A stretch of DNA of 19,218 bases, from assembly GCA_035288145.1 (NCBI GenBank), contig DATEAX010000024.1, positions 1 through 19,218 of the forward strand, in the 5' to 3' direction. This DNA is from DATEAX01 sp035288145. GTDB taxonomy: Bacteria > Patescibacteriota > UBA1384 > UBA12157 > JAENIV01. Under the pieces are notes generated by a model that was not told the origin of the DNA, did no database searches, and saw only the letters and a program-made list of their open reading frames with translations. A program made the position numbers and the translations under genes. Shown piece after piece: positions 1-5,837 of this stretch (position 1 is the stretch's first letter; every line of letters starts with the position of its first letter).

Positions 1-1461
1 GGCTACCTTTTCGGCGACCGTCGGTTCGCCCAAATTGACATACACTTTGGTGGCGGTCACCGGGACTTCTTCCAAAAATCCGCCGCTGTCGTTTGGTTCC
101 GCCGGCGCCTCTTTACGGTTGATTTTTCCCCGATAAACAAAGCCCTTGGCGCCGTCGACGGAAACCACCTGACCCGCCTTTAAGACATGGGTTGCCGTGC
201 CGGTGCCGACTACGCAGGGGATCCCAAGCTCGCGGCTGACAATTGCCGCATGGGAGGTCTGCCCGCCGGTTTCTGTGACAATTGCCGCGGATTTCTTCAT
301 TGCCGGGACAAAATCCGGACTGGTCTTTTCCGTCACCAAGACATCGCCTTCTAAAATCCGGTCAATTTCCGCCGGCGTTTGAATGATTTTTACCGGCCCG
401 GAAGCAATCCCAATCGAGGCCGCGATGCCTTTTAATAGTATTTCCAATTTCTGATTTCCATCTTCCAAACCGATTTCTGTTCTTTGTTTTCCGTCTTCCG
501 TTTTCTGGATGGCCGTCACCGGTCTTGACTGAACAAAATAAATCTGCCCGTTCTCAATCGCCCATTCAGTATCTTGAGGGAATTGATAATGGTCTTCGAT
601 TTTTCTTCCGAACTCCGCCAAGCGGATTATTTCTTCGTCGGTCAATTTTTGGGCCTTTTTTTCTTCTTGGGTGCAGGTCTTGTGAATATTTTCCTTACCG
701 ACTTTGACGATTTTCCAGGCCTGGGGTTCAATCTTTTTCTCGAGAATCTTAAGGATCTCTTTGTCAACCACATAGCGGTCGGGCGTCACCGAACCGCTGA
801 CAATCGCTTCTCCCAAACCCCAGCCCGCCTCGATGACAATTTTCTCTTTGTCCGAGGTTAAAGGGTCAACGGTAAACATAATCCCGGATTTTTCCGACTG
901 AATCATCTTTTGAATCGGCACGGCAATGCCGACCTTCATATGCTCAAAATGGTGGACCGTCCGATAGTAAATCGCCCTTGGTTCAAACAAAGACGCCCAG
1001 CAGCGCCGAACAGCCCGAATCACCTCTTCGACGCCGGCAACATTTAAGAATGTCTTCTGCTGACCGGCAAATGAGGCGCTTGGCAGATCTTCCGCGGTGG
1101 CGGACGAGCGCACCGCGACATAAATCGCCGCCGAAGAGGTAGTATAAAGTTTCTGGTAAGCCGAGGAAATTTCCTTCTGGAGCATCATTGGCAGGTCTTT
1201 GGCAAGAATCGCCTTTTGAATTTCTGAAGCGGTCGAGTTCAATTTTTGGTTATTTTCAACATCAAGGCGTTCAAGTAAACCTCTGATTGTCGAGTCCAAG
1301 CCGGTCCTTTTTAAAAAATCCAAATAGGCCTCGGCAGTAACAATAAAACCCGGCGGCACTGGCAATCCCGCCCGGGTCAGTTCTCCCAGATTTGCCCCCT
1401 TGCCGCCGACCAAACCAATATCGTCTTTGTCAACTTCCCGAAACCAAACAATATTGCGCAA
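1..1461 (-). CDS. ppsA: Phosphoenolpyruvate synthase (pyruvate, water dikinase), 3' end cut by the window edge
   Basis: The first 487 residues are present; the reading frame is open at position 1. The enzyme makes PEP from pyruvate and ATP in the cytoplasm, for gluconeogenesis. The N-terminal ATP-grasp-like domain (about residues 10-340) carries GLVGGKGANLGEL near the start and VRSSATAEDLPSASFAGQQ further on. The central phosphohistidine domain carries TGGQTSHAAIVSRELGIP, with the phospho-accepting His at about residue 404. The C-terminal PEP-binding barrel lies outside the window. The TTG at 1461 is chosen because it starts the conserved opening (RNIVWFREVDKDD) and follows GGAGGG at 1465-1470, although the spacing is short. 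It lies downstream of recX on the same strand, 241 bp away across a repeat-rich spacer. No frameshift is seen. The family assignment is firm; the true length is unknown. Confidence 0.95.
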   Translation of the reverse strand, partial: MRNIVWFREVDKDDIGLVGGKGANLGELTRAGLPVPPGFIVTAEAYLDFLKRTGLDSTIRGLLERLDVENNQKLNSTASEIQKAILAKDLPMMLQKEISSAYQKLYTTSSAAIYVAVRSSATAEDLPSASFAGQQKTFLNVAGVEEVIRAVRRCWASLFEPRAIYYRTVHHFEHMKVGIAVPIQKMIQSEKSGIMFTVDPLTSDKEKIVIEAGWGLGEAIVSGSVTPDRYVVDKEILKILEKKIEPQAWKIVKVGKENIHKTCTQEEKKAQKLTDEEIIRLAEFGRKIEDHYQFPQDTEWAIENGQIYFVQSRPVTAIQKTEDGKQRTEIGLEDGNQKLEILLKGIAASIGIASGPVKIIQTPAEIDRILEGDVLVTEKTSPDFVPAMKKSAAIVTETGGQTSHAAIVSRELGIPCVVGTGTATHVLKAGQVVSVDGAKGFVYRGKINRKEAPAEPNDSGGFLEEVPVTATKVYVNLGEPTVAEKVA

Positions 1462-1470
1462 AGTCCCTCC

Positions 1471-1560
1471 AAAGTTAATGCAAAATGCAAATCGCAAAAT
1501 GCAAAATGACCCGCTTCGCTCTCGCTTCAGCGAGGCGAGCAATGTAAAATTCAAAATGAC
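1471..1560. repeat. CAAAATG-type repeat tract with GC-rich hairpin, upstream of ppsA
   Basis: CAAAATG occurs at 1481, 1495, 1502 and 1552, mixed with variants such as GTAAAATTC. Inside the tract, CTCGCT (1521-1526) and AGCGAG (1529-1534) form a short hairpin. The same heptamer fills the spacers at 16531-16625 and 18150-18278, so this is one dispersed family. It is non-coding on the evidence here; function unknown. Confidence 0.7.
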
Positions 1561-1595
1561 TAAGCCGAGGGGATGCCCTTGAGCGAAATGCCGGT

Positions 1596-1655
1596 CTCAA
1601 TCGCACTCCGTCTTTGCCGAGTATTTGGCAACGAGGCAAAACGGAAGCGATTGAG
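1596..1655. other. 60-nt imperfect hairpin in the recX-ppsA spacer
   Basis: The ends CTCAATCGC (1596-1604) and GCGATTGAG (1647-1655) are exact inverted complements. The stem continues inward as CCGTCTTTGCC against GGCAAAACGG with one extra base. A competing inner pairing, TTGCC (1613-1617) with GGCAA (1627-1631), is also possible. On the minus strand it would lie in the leader of ppsA or the 3' end of the recX transcript. No T-run follows, so it is not a classical terminator. Confidence 0.6.
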
Positions 1656-1702
1656 TAGGTTGGCTAGGGAGGCTGCAAGCGAAAGGGCGACCCGAGGCAA
1701 TA

Positions 1703-2125
1703 TCATTGACTATTTTTTAAAATTTTATAAATCACATTCGTTTTAAAGCCTCTTCGCTGCAAAAATGCGGCTTTTTTGGCAAAATCAACATTTTTCAGCC
1801 GACTTTTACTTTCTAAAGCCTGACGGGCCAACTTTTCTTCATCCTGATCGGATAATGCCTCTTCGATGATTTTTTCCGCCACCCCCAATTTTCTTAATTC
1901 CGATTTCAAAAGATACCAGCCGGTCGGTTTTAAAAGATTGCGGTCTCTTATCCACATTTTAGCAAAATTTTCATCGTCGAGCAATTTATTCTTTTTAAGA
2001 ACACTGATGACTTTCTTTATCTCTTTGTCTTTAAATCTTTTTGTCTTAAGTTTCTTTTCAATTTCAAAAACCGTCCGCGGCCGAAACTTTAAAAACCTAA
2101 GGGCAATATTTATAGAATCCTGCAT
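1703..2125 (-). CDS. recX: RecX, regulator of RecA
   Basis: A 140-residue basic, mostly helical protein matching the RecX family. It has the three-helix repeat pattern: an N-terminal repeat with ALRFLKFRPRTVFEIEKKL, then LLDDENFAKMWIRDRN, which is the most recognisable RecX motif (D-E-x-F-A), and a C-terminal repeat ending RRGFKTNVIYKIL. RecX binds the RecA-DNA filament and limits its activity. The ATG at 2125 is the only sensible start, since an in-frame TGA lies three codons upstream. No clear Shine-Dalgarno sequence is visible. It follows recA in the same direction with a 152-bp structured gap, the classical recA-recX order. Confidence 0.88.
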   Translation of the reverse strand: MQDSINIALRFLKFRPRTVFEIEKKLKTKRFKDKEIKKVISVLKKNKLLDDENFAKMWIRDRNLLKPTGWYLLKSELRKLGVAEKIIEEALSDQDEEKLARQALESKSRLKNVDFAKKAAFLQRRGFKTNVIYKILKNSQ

Positions 2126-2219
2126 ACATTTTCAAAAGCGAGCAATGTATCCTCAAAGTAAATCGCGGAGGCGAGCGGGCAGGTGTCGAACGAAGTGAGA
2201 CGAGCGAGGCGAGCGCTTA

Positions 2220-2251
2220 GGACCGATTTTCTCGCTGGGAAAATCGAGTCC
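2220..2251. other. Stem-loop in the recA-recX spacer
   Basis: On the minus strand GGAC-TC-GATTTTC pairs with GAAAATC-G-GTCC around a 7-nt loop, giving 11 base pairs interrupted by a small internal loop. It sits in the 152-bp gap between the recA stop (2278) and the recX start (2125). It lacks a following T-run, so it may be an mRNA-stability or processing element rather than a terminator. The surrounding DNA is unusually rich in GCGAG/CTCGC words. Confidence 0.5.
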
Positions 2252-2277
2252 GGTACTTTGACGGATACTGGCGAGCG

Positions 2278-3276
2278 TCACTCTTTCTCCACCTTCTGCT
2301 TCACTTTTTCCTCAATTGTCTTGGCGATTTTGGGGTTTTCGCGCAAAAATTCCTTCGCCCCTTCCCGACCCTGCCCCAGTTTCTGCTCGCCAAACTGATA
2401 CCAGGAGCCGGTCTTGGCGGCAATGCCGTACTTTACCGCCAAATCCAGCAAATCGCCTTCTTTAGAGATGCCTTCGTTAAACATCAAATCAAACTCCGCG
2501 GTTCGAAAAGGCGGAGCAACCTTGTTTTTGACGACCTTGACCCGGACCCGGTTGCCGATGGGGGTTTCGCCTTCTTTGAGCTGCTCAATCCGGCGGATAT
2601 CCAAACGAACCGAGGCGTAAAACTTCAGAGCCATGCCGCCGGCGGTGGTTTCGGGATTGCCGAACATCACCCCGATTTTCATCCGAAGCTGGTTAATAAA
2701 AATCACCACCGCTTTGGAGCGGGAAATCGCCCCGGTCAATTTGCGCAGGGCCTGGGACATCAGCCGCGCCTGCACCCCCACCATGGCATCGCCCATTTCG
2801 CCTTCAATCTCCGCCCGCGGCACCAGAGCCGCCACCGAATCAACAACAATCACATCCACGGCATTGGACCGCACCAGCGTTTCGACAATTTCCAAGGCCT
2901 GTTCGCCCGTGTCCGGCTGGGAAATCAAAAGCTCCTCAACATTTATCCCTAGTTTTTTGGCGTAATCCGGATCAAAAGCATGCTCGGCGTCAATAAACGC
3001 CCCGACACCGCCTTTGCGTTGACCTTCGGCAACAGCATGTAAAGCGAGGGTGGATTTGCCAGTGGATTCCGGACCAAAAATTTCCACAATTCTTCCCCGA
3101 GGGAAACCGCCCACCCCGAGAGCAAGGTCTAAAGAAATCGCCCCGGTCGGGATGGCCTCGATTTGGAGTTTTTCCTTTTGACCAAATTTCATAATCGCCC
3201 CGGTGCCAAACTGCCGTTCAATTTGTCCCAGAGCCATTTCCAGGGCCTCCTTTTTGGCCTTGTTTTCTTCAGCCAT
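2278..3276 (-). CDS. recA: Recombinase RecA
   Basis: A 332-residue RecA, slightly shorter than the 352-residue E. coli protein. It forms ATP-dependent filaments on single-stranded DNA for homologous recombination and, in many bacteria, for the SOS response. Visible features are Walker A GPESTGKST at residues 68-76, Walker B VIVVDSVAAL, the DNA-binding loop region NQLRMKIGVMFGNPETTAGG and DAEHAFDPDYA. The C-terminal tail is short and charged (EEKVKQKVEKE). There is no intein. The ATG at 3276 is preceded by AGAAAGGA at a suitable distance. It lies 42 bp after the RodZ-like gene and upstream of recX, probably in one operon. I saw no obvious LexA box in the short upstream gap. Confidence 0.98.
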   Translation of the reverse strand: MAEENKAKKEALEMALGQIERQFGTGAIMKFGQKEKLQIEAIPTGAISLDLALGVGGFPRGRIVEIFGPESTGKSTLALHAVAEGQRKGGVGAFIDAEHAFDPDYAKKLGINVEELLISQPDTGEQALEIVETLVRSNAVDVIVVDSVAALVPRAEIEGEMGDAMVGVQARLMSQALRKLTGAISRSKAVVIFINQLRMKIGVMFGNPETTAGGMALKFYASVRLDIRRIEQLKEGETPIGNRVRVKVVKNKVAPPFRTAEFDLMFNEGISKEGDLLDLAVKYGIAAKTGSWYQFGEQKLGQGREGAKEFLRENPKIAKTIEEKVKQKVEKE

Positions 3277-3318
3277 TTTTTTCCTTTCTTACCCTTCCGC
3301 CCCGCCTTTTTGGCAGGG

Positions 3319-3996
3319 TTAAAATTCTGCCAAAATTTTAATCACTTTGACGGTTTCTTTTTTTAGCCGGTTTTCCGCCCGAAGTTCGATATTGTTTAAT
3401 CCCGGTTGCAATTTGACTTCCTCTTTAAAATTACCCAAATCATCGAGAAAAACCACCTGGTCATTAATTTTTAATGAGGCGCCCTGATCGGTTTTGCCCA
3501 CAACTTCCACCTTATCCTGACGAATGACGGTTTCCGCCACCGGGGAAAGGATTTCCAAATTCGGCGGGGAGGTAAAATTTTTAACCGCGTAAAAAATATA
3601 GCCCAAAAAACCCAAGATTGTAAGCAGGACTAAAGAAACAACGATAATTTTTGGGGTAAGCCAGGCCCGCTTTTCTTTGAGCCGGGCCACCGGGGCTAAA
3701 ACTTTTGGACTCAAATCCGTGCCTTTCTCACGGCGGTAAAGCTCGAGCAGTTCTTCTTTGGGCGTTTCTAAAAATTCCGCGTATTTGGTCAAAAATCCGA
3801 TAACATAAACATCAGCCGGCAGTTCGCCATAAGCCCCGCGTTCCAAAGCATCAAGATATTTGACCCGAACCTTGGTTTCTTGTTCGGCATCTTCCAGAGA
3901 AAGCCGGCGGCGTTTTCGAAAAGCCCGAAGACGCTCGCCCAAGGTCTTTTCCTGGAAGATTTTTTGAGTAAATCTTACCACATCTTCATTAAACAC
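3319..3996 (-). CDS. RodZ-like helix-turn-helix membrane protein
   Basis: 225 residues with the RodZ/YmfM architecture. A cytoplasmic HTH_25-type domain (about residues 18-90, LGERLRAFRKRRRLSLEDA) is followed by a basic linker, one transmembrane helix (about 114-137) and an external beta-rich domain. The last part (GKTDQGASLKINDQVV ... LQPGLNNIELRAEN) resembles Ig-like/glucodextranase-B-type modules. In the RodZ family the HTH fold contacts MreB rather than DNA; whether it does here is unknown because mreB is not in the window. The start at 3996 is GTG with no good ribosome binding site, so the first 15 or so residues are uncertain. It is followed by recA after 42 bp. Family assignment good, function inferred. 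Confidence 0.75.
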   Translation of the reverse strand: MFNEDVVRFTQKIFQEKTLGERLRAFRKRRRLSLEDAEQETKVRVKYLDALERGAYGELPADVYVIGFLTKYAEFLETPKEELLELYRREKGTDLSPKVLAPVARLKEKRAWLTPKIIVVSLVLLTILGFLGYIFYAVKNFTSPPNLEILSPVAETVIRQDKVEVVGKTDQGASLKINDQVVFLDDLGNFKEEVKLQPGLNNIELRAENRLKKETVKVIKILAEF

Positions 3997-4035
3997 TCGG
4001 CGGCAAAATAGTCAAATCGGACGACCCGAGGCGAT

Positions 4036-4641
4036 TCAGATGAGCCGTAAAAGATTGAGGAATTTAAAATAGAAAGGGAAATTACTCAAAACCATAACCG
4101 CCATCGCTACCACTAAGACAAAGGGGGTGATTTGCAGCCGTTCGAGGCGGGAAATTTTCTGCCCGGAAAAAATCTTGAAAATTTGCCAAAGTAGCATTAA
4201 ACCAAAACCGCCAAGAATTAAAACCAAGACGTTAGTCGGCCCGACAGCAATAATCGCAAGCATCACCACCAAGAAATCGGTGGTATCCACCAAGGGCGAT
4301 TTAAGTATTCGGCGCAGGATGAGGAAAACCACCACCAGCCCCAAGCCGATAAGAAGCGACCAAAGCAGTGGTTGGCTCAAGTCCCACAAAATCCTTAAAT
4401 AATAATTCTCGCCATAAGCCGGAATGAGATATTGGCTAAATTGGTCACCCCGAAGCCGTAAATATAAATAAGTCATTTTGGCGCCAATCGTCAACATAGT
4501 AATTCCCAAAATCAGCGCCAAAGAGATTTTCGCCGTCCTTAAAGTCAGACCGTCACGAAGTGTTAGAGTAAAAAGCCAAAAAAGAATCAGGAGTGTCAGA
4601 CCGTAAGGTAACCACGTAATTAACCAAGCTTGCCAATTCAT
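4036..4641 (-). CDS. Multi-pass membrane protein of unknown function
   Basis: A 201-residue, strongly hydrophobic protein with five or six predicted membrane helices (LPYGLTLLILFWLFTLTL; ISLALILGITMLTI; LLWSLLIGLGLVVVFLIL; TDFLVVMLAIIAVG; VLVLILGGFGLMLLW; ITPFVLVVAMAVMVL). I do not recognise a family with certainty. The order of segments recalls prolipoprotein diacylglyceryl transferase or prepilin peptidase, but the catalytic motifs of both (Lgt HGGL/GRxGN, peptidase GxGD) are missing. The ATG at 4641 is preferred over the in-frame TTG at 4653 because AAGGA (4646-4650) sits four bases before it. It is separated from the prepilin gene by about 200 bp containing palindromes and a terminator-like hairpin. 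Its stop lies 39 bp before the RodZ-like gene. Confidence 0.6.
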   Translation of the reverse strand: MNWQAWLITWLPYGLTLLILFWLFTLTLRDGLTLRTAKISLALILGITMLTIGAKMTYLYLRLRGDQFSQYLIPAYGENYYLRILWDLSQPLLWSLLIGLGLVVVFLILRRILKSPLVDTTDFLVVMLAIIAVGPTNVLVLILGGFGLMLLWQIFKIFSGQKISRLERLQITPFVLVVAMAVMVLSNFPFYFKFLNLLRLI

Positions 4642-4695
4642 ATTATCCTTCAACCGTAATTAAACATTTTCTTTCTCGGCTGTAAAGCCCAGACT

Positions 4696-4730
4696 AAAAA
4701 TCCCTCGGGTGAAAACCGGGGGTCTTTTTT
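4696..4730 (-). terminator. Candidate bidirectional intrinsic terminator between the pilin and the membrane-protein gene
   Basis: CCCTCGG (4702-4708) and CCGGGGG (4716-4722) form a seven-position stem around GTGAAAA. The plus strand has TTTTTT at 4725-4730, and the minus strand has ATTTTT at 4696-4701. On the minus strand, the direction of the genes, the stem has one C-A mismatch; on the plus strand the same position is a G-T wobble. It would end the RR-pilin transcript before the membrane-protein gene. Confidence 0.5.
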
Positions 4731-4846
4731 AAAAAATGACCAATTTCCAAGCGCCAATGATTAAATTCTAAGTCGAAGGTTGGTAGGTGTGGGATTTGAT
4801 GCCAGTATCTCCGCCCATACCCCCTCACTCTTCACTTTTGGTCATT
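4721..4846. repeat. Nested inverted repeats downstream of the pilin gene
   Basis: AATGACCAA (4735-4743) and TTGGTCATT (4838-4846) are a perfect 9-bp inverted repeat 94 bp apart. The left arm is also part of a near-palindrome at 4721-4741 (GGTC, T6, A6, T, GACC). The outer repeat starts just after the prepilin stop codon, so its RNA could fold into a long 3'-end structure. Confidence 0.45.
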
Positions 4847-4848
4847 CT

Positions 4849-5349
4849 CTAAAGGAGCGTCAAATCCGTGCCCAACTCATAAACATTGGGGTTATTGCCG
4901 TCGTCTGAAGACGCCTTGGAAATATTTTCCTCGCTTTCAAAAGAAGCATCAATTTCATAGGTCTTGCTGGAGGGAGAAATGCCAAAACGATAATGGTGGC
5001 TGACCGTGTTTAAAGGATCAAGCGGCAGGTTCGACAAAGTTTTCCCGGAAGAGATCTCCAATTTTAAGGGGATCCAGCCCGAGCCGTCAATTTTCTCCCG
5101 CGCCCGGTCGCTGGCAAAACCAGTGTCAATCGAGGAATAAGGGCCGGAAAGCCCCTCAAAATTGAAACCCGCGGCCAGGTATTGATTGACCGCTTCGGAA
5201 ATTGACTTTAAATCAGCAAACCGCTGACTGTCGCGGGATTTTTCCAGGATTTTTGAAGGATTCAAAACGACAAGAACAATCGTCAAGATTGCCCCGATGA
5301 TGCCAACAATAATCAGCACTTCAATCAGGTTAAAGCCCTTTTTAAGCAA
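4849..5349 (-). CDS. Type IV prepilin-like protein
   Basis: A 166-residue prepilin when started at the TTG at 5349. This start gives a short basic leader MLKKG followed by FNLIEVLIIVGIIGAILTIV: cleavage after Gly5, mature Phe+1 and the conserved Glu+5, then one hydrophobic helix. The following amphipathic segment (EKSRDSQRFADLKSISEAVNQYL) is typical of type IV pilin/pseudopilin N-terminal alpha helices. The rest is a small globular head without recognisable motifs. AAGGAGG at 5354-5360 lies four bases before the TTG. A longer in-frame reading from 5433 would overlap the response regulator and give an unnatural leader, so it is rejected. The protein would be cut by a prepilin peptidase, which is not in the window, and displayed at the cell surface. 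Confidence 0.85.
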   Translation of the reverse strand: MLKKGFNLIEVLIIVGIIGAILTIVLVVLNPSKILEKSRDSQRFADLKSISEAVNQYLAAGFNFEGLSGPYSSIDTGFASDRAREKIDGSGWIPLKLEISSGKTLSNLPLDPLNTVSHHYRFGISPSSKTYEIDASFESEENISKASSDDGNNPNVYELGTDLTLL

Positions 5350-5362
5350 TCGTCCTCCTTCA

Positions 5363-5379
5363 CCCCGCCTTTGGCGGGG
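5363..5379. promoter_or_regulatory. Perfect GC hairpin between the response-regulator stop and the pilin ribosome binding site
   Basis: CCCCGCC (5363-5369), a TTT loop and GGCGGGG (5373-5379) make a perfect 7-bp stem. On the minus strand it ends two bases before the AAGGAGG of the pilin gene and starts seven bases after the TGA of the regulator gene. There is no T-run. A role in segmental mRNA stability or in controlling pilin translation is inference. A related imperfect hairpin (CCCCGCC, T5, GGCAGGG) lies at 3300-3317 upstream of recA. Confidence 0.6.
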
Positions 5380-5386
5380 GATTAGT

Positions 5387-5776
5387 TCAAGTAACTCTTC
5401 GTTCGCTAAGAAATTCCTCAACTTTTTGGACAACTTGCTGGGGGGTGACTTCGGATTTGACTAAATAATCGACGGCTCCCAGCTTAAAGCATTCGTAAAT
5501 AGCGTCTTCTTCGCCGACATTGGTCAGCAGAATGACCGGGGTGTTAAAAGTCTCCGTCTGTGAACGCATCTTCTTAAACACCGCCAGGCCGTCAAGTTTA
5601 GGCAGAAGAATATCCAAGAGGACTAAATCGGGTTTTTCGCTCGAAGTTTTTTTGAGCCCGTCCTGACCGTCATAAGCGGTGACGACTTCAAAACCGTCTT
5701 TGGTAAATTTTTTTTGATACATTCCCGAAAGGGTGGCGTCATCCTCGATAAGAAGAATTTTTCCTTTGCTGGCCAT
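5387..5776 (-). CDS. CheY-like single-domain response regulator
   Basis: 129 residues forming only a receiver domain. The acidic pocket is E11-D12-D13 (LLIEDDATL), the phospho-acceptor is D55 (LVLLDILLPK), the conserved Thr is T85 (ILLTNVG) and the conserved Lys is K107 (DYLVKSE). There is no output domain, so it probably works by protein contact, like CheY or the stand-alone receivers of pilus systems. The ATG at 5776 follows AAAGGAGGAGCA, a strong site. The histidine kinase gene ends 61 bp upstream and is the obvious partner. The prepilin gene follows 37 bp downstream, which suggests that pilus function is the regulated process (inference). Confidence 0.92.
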   Translation of the reverse strand: MASKGKILLIEDDATLSGMYQKKFTKDGFEVVTAYDGQDGLKKTSSEKPDLVLLDILLPKLDGLAVFKKMRSQTETFNTPVILLTNVGEEDAIYECFKLGAVDYLVKSEVTPQQVVQKVEEFLSERRVT

Positions 5777-5791
5777 TGCTCCTCCTTTTTG

Positions 5792-5820
5792 ATGATAATT
5801 TTTTATGAAGATTATTGCAA
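5792..5820 (-). promoter_or_regulatory. Candidate sigma-70-type promoter for the response regulator-pilin unit
   Basis: On the minus strand TTGCAA (5815-5820), a 17-bp spacer and TATCAT (5792-5797) precede the response-regulator ribosome binding site. It would let the regulator and pilin be transcribed apart from the kinase. Confidence 0.5.
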
Positions 5821-5837
5821 GGGTTTAAACATATTCC

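Noticed and set aside
1471..1560. CRISPR-like array from the regularly spaced CAAAATG copies
   Set aside because: The repeat unit is only 7 bp, spacing is irregular, copies occur in inverted orientation at other loci, and no cas genes are present.
3300..3317. Terminator between the RodZ-like gene and recA
   Set aside because: The stem (CCCCGCC/GGCAGGG) has a mismatch and no T-run on the minus strand, so readthrough into recA is more likely.
4849..5433. Longer prepilin starting at 5433
   Set aside because: It would overlap the response regulator by 47 bp and give a 38-residue leader; the TTG at 5349 has AAGGAGG and a standard prepilin leader.
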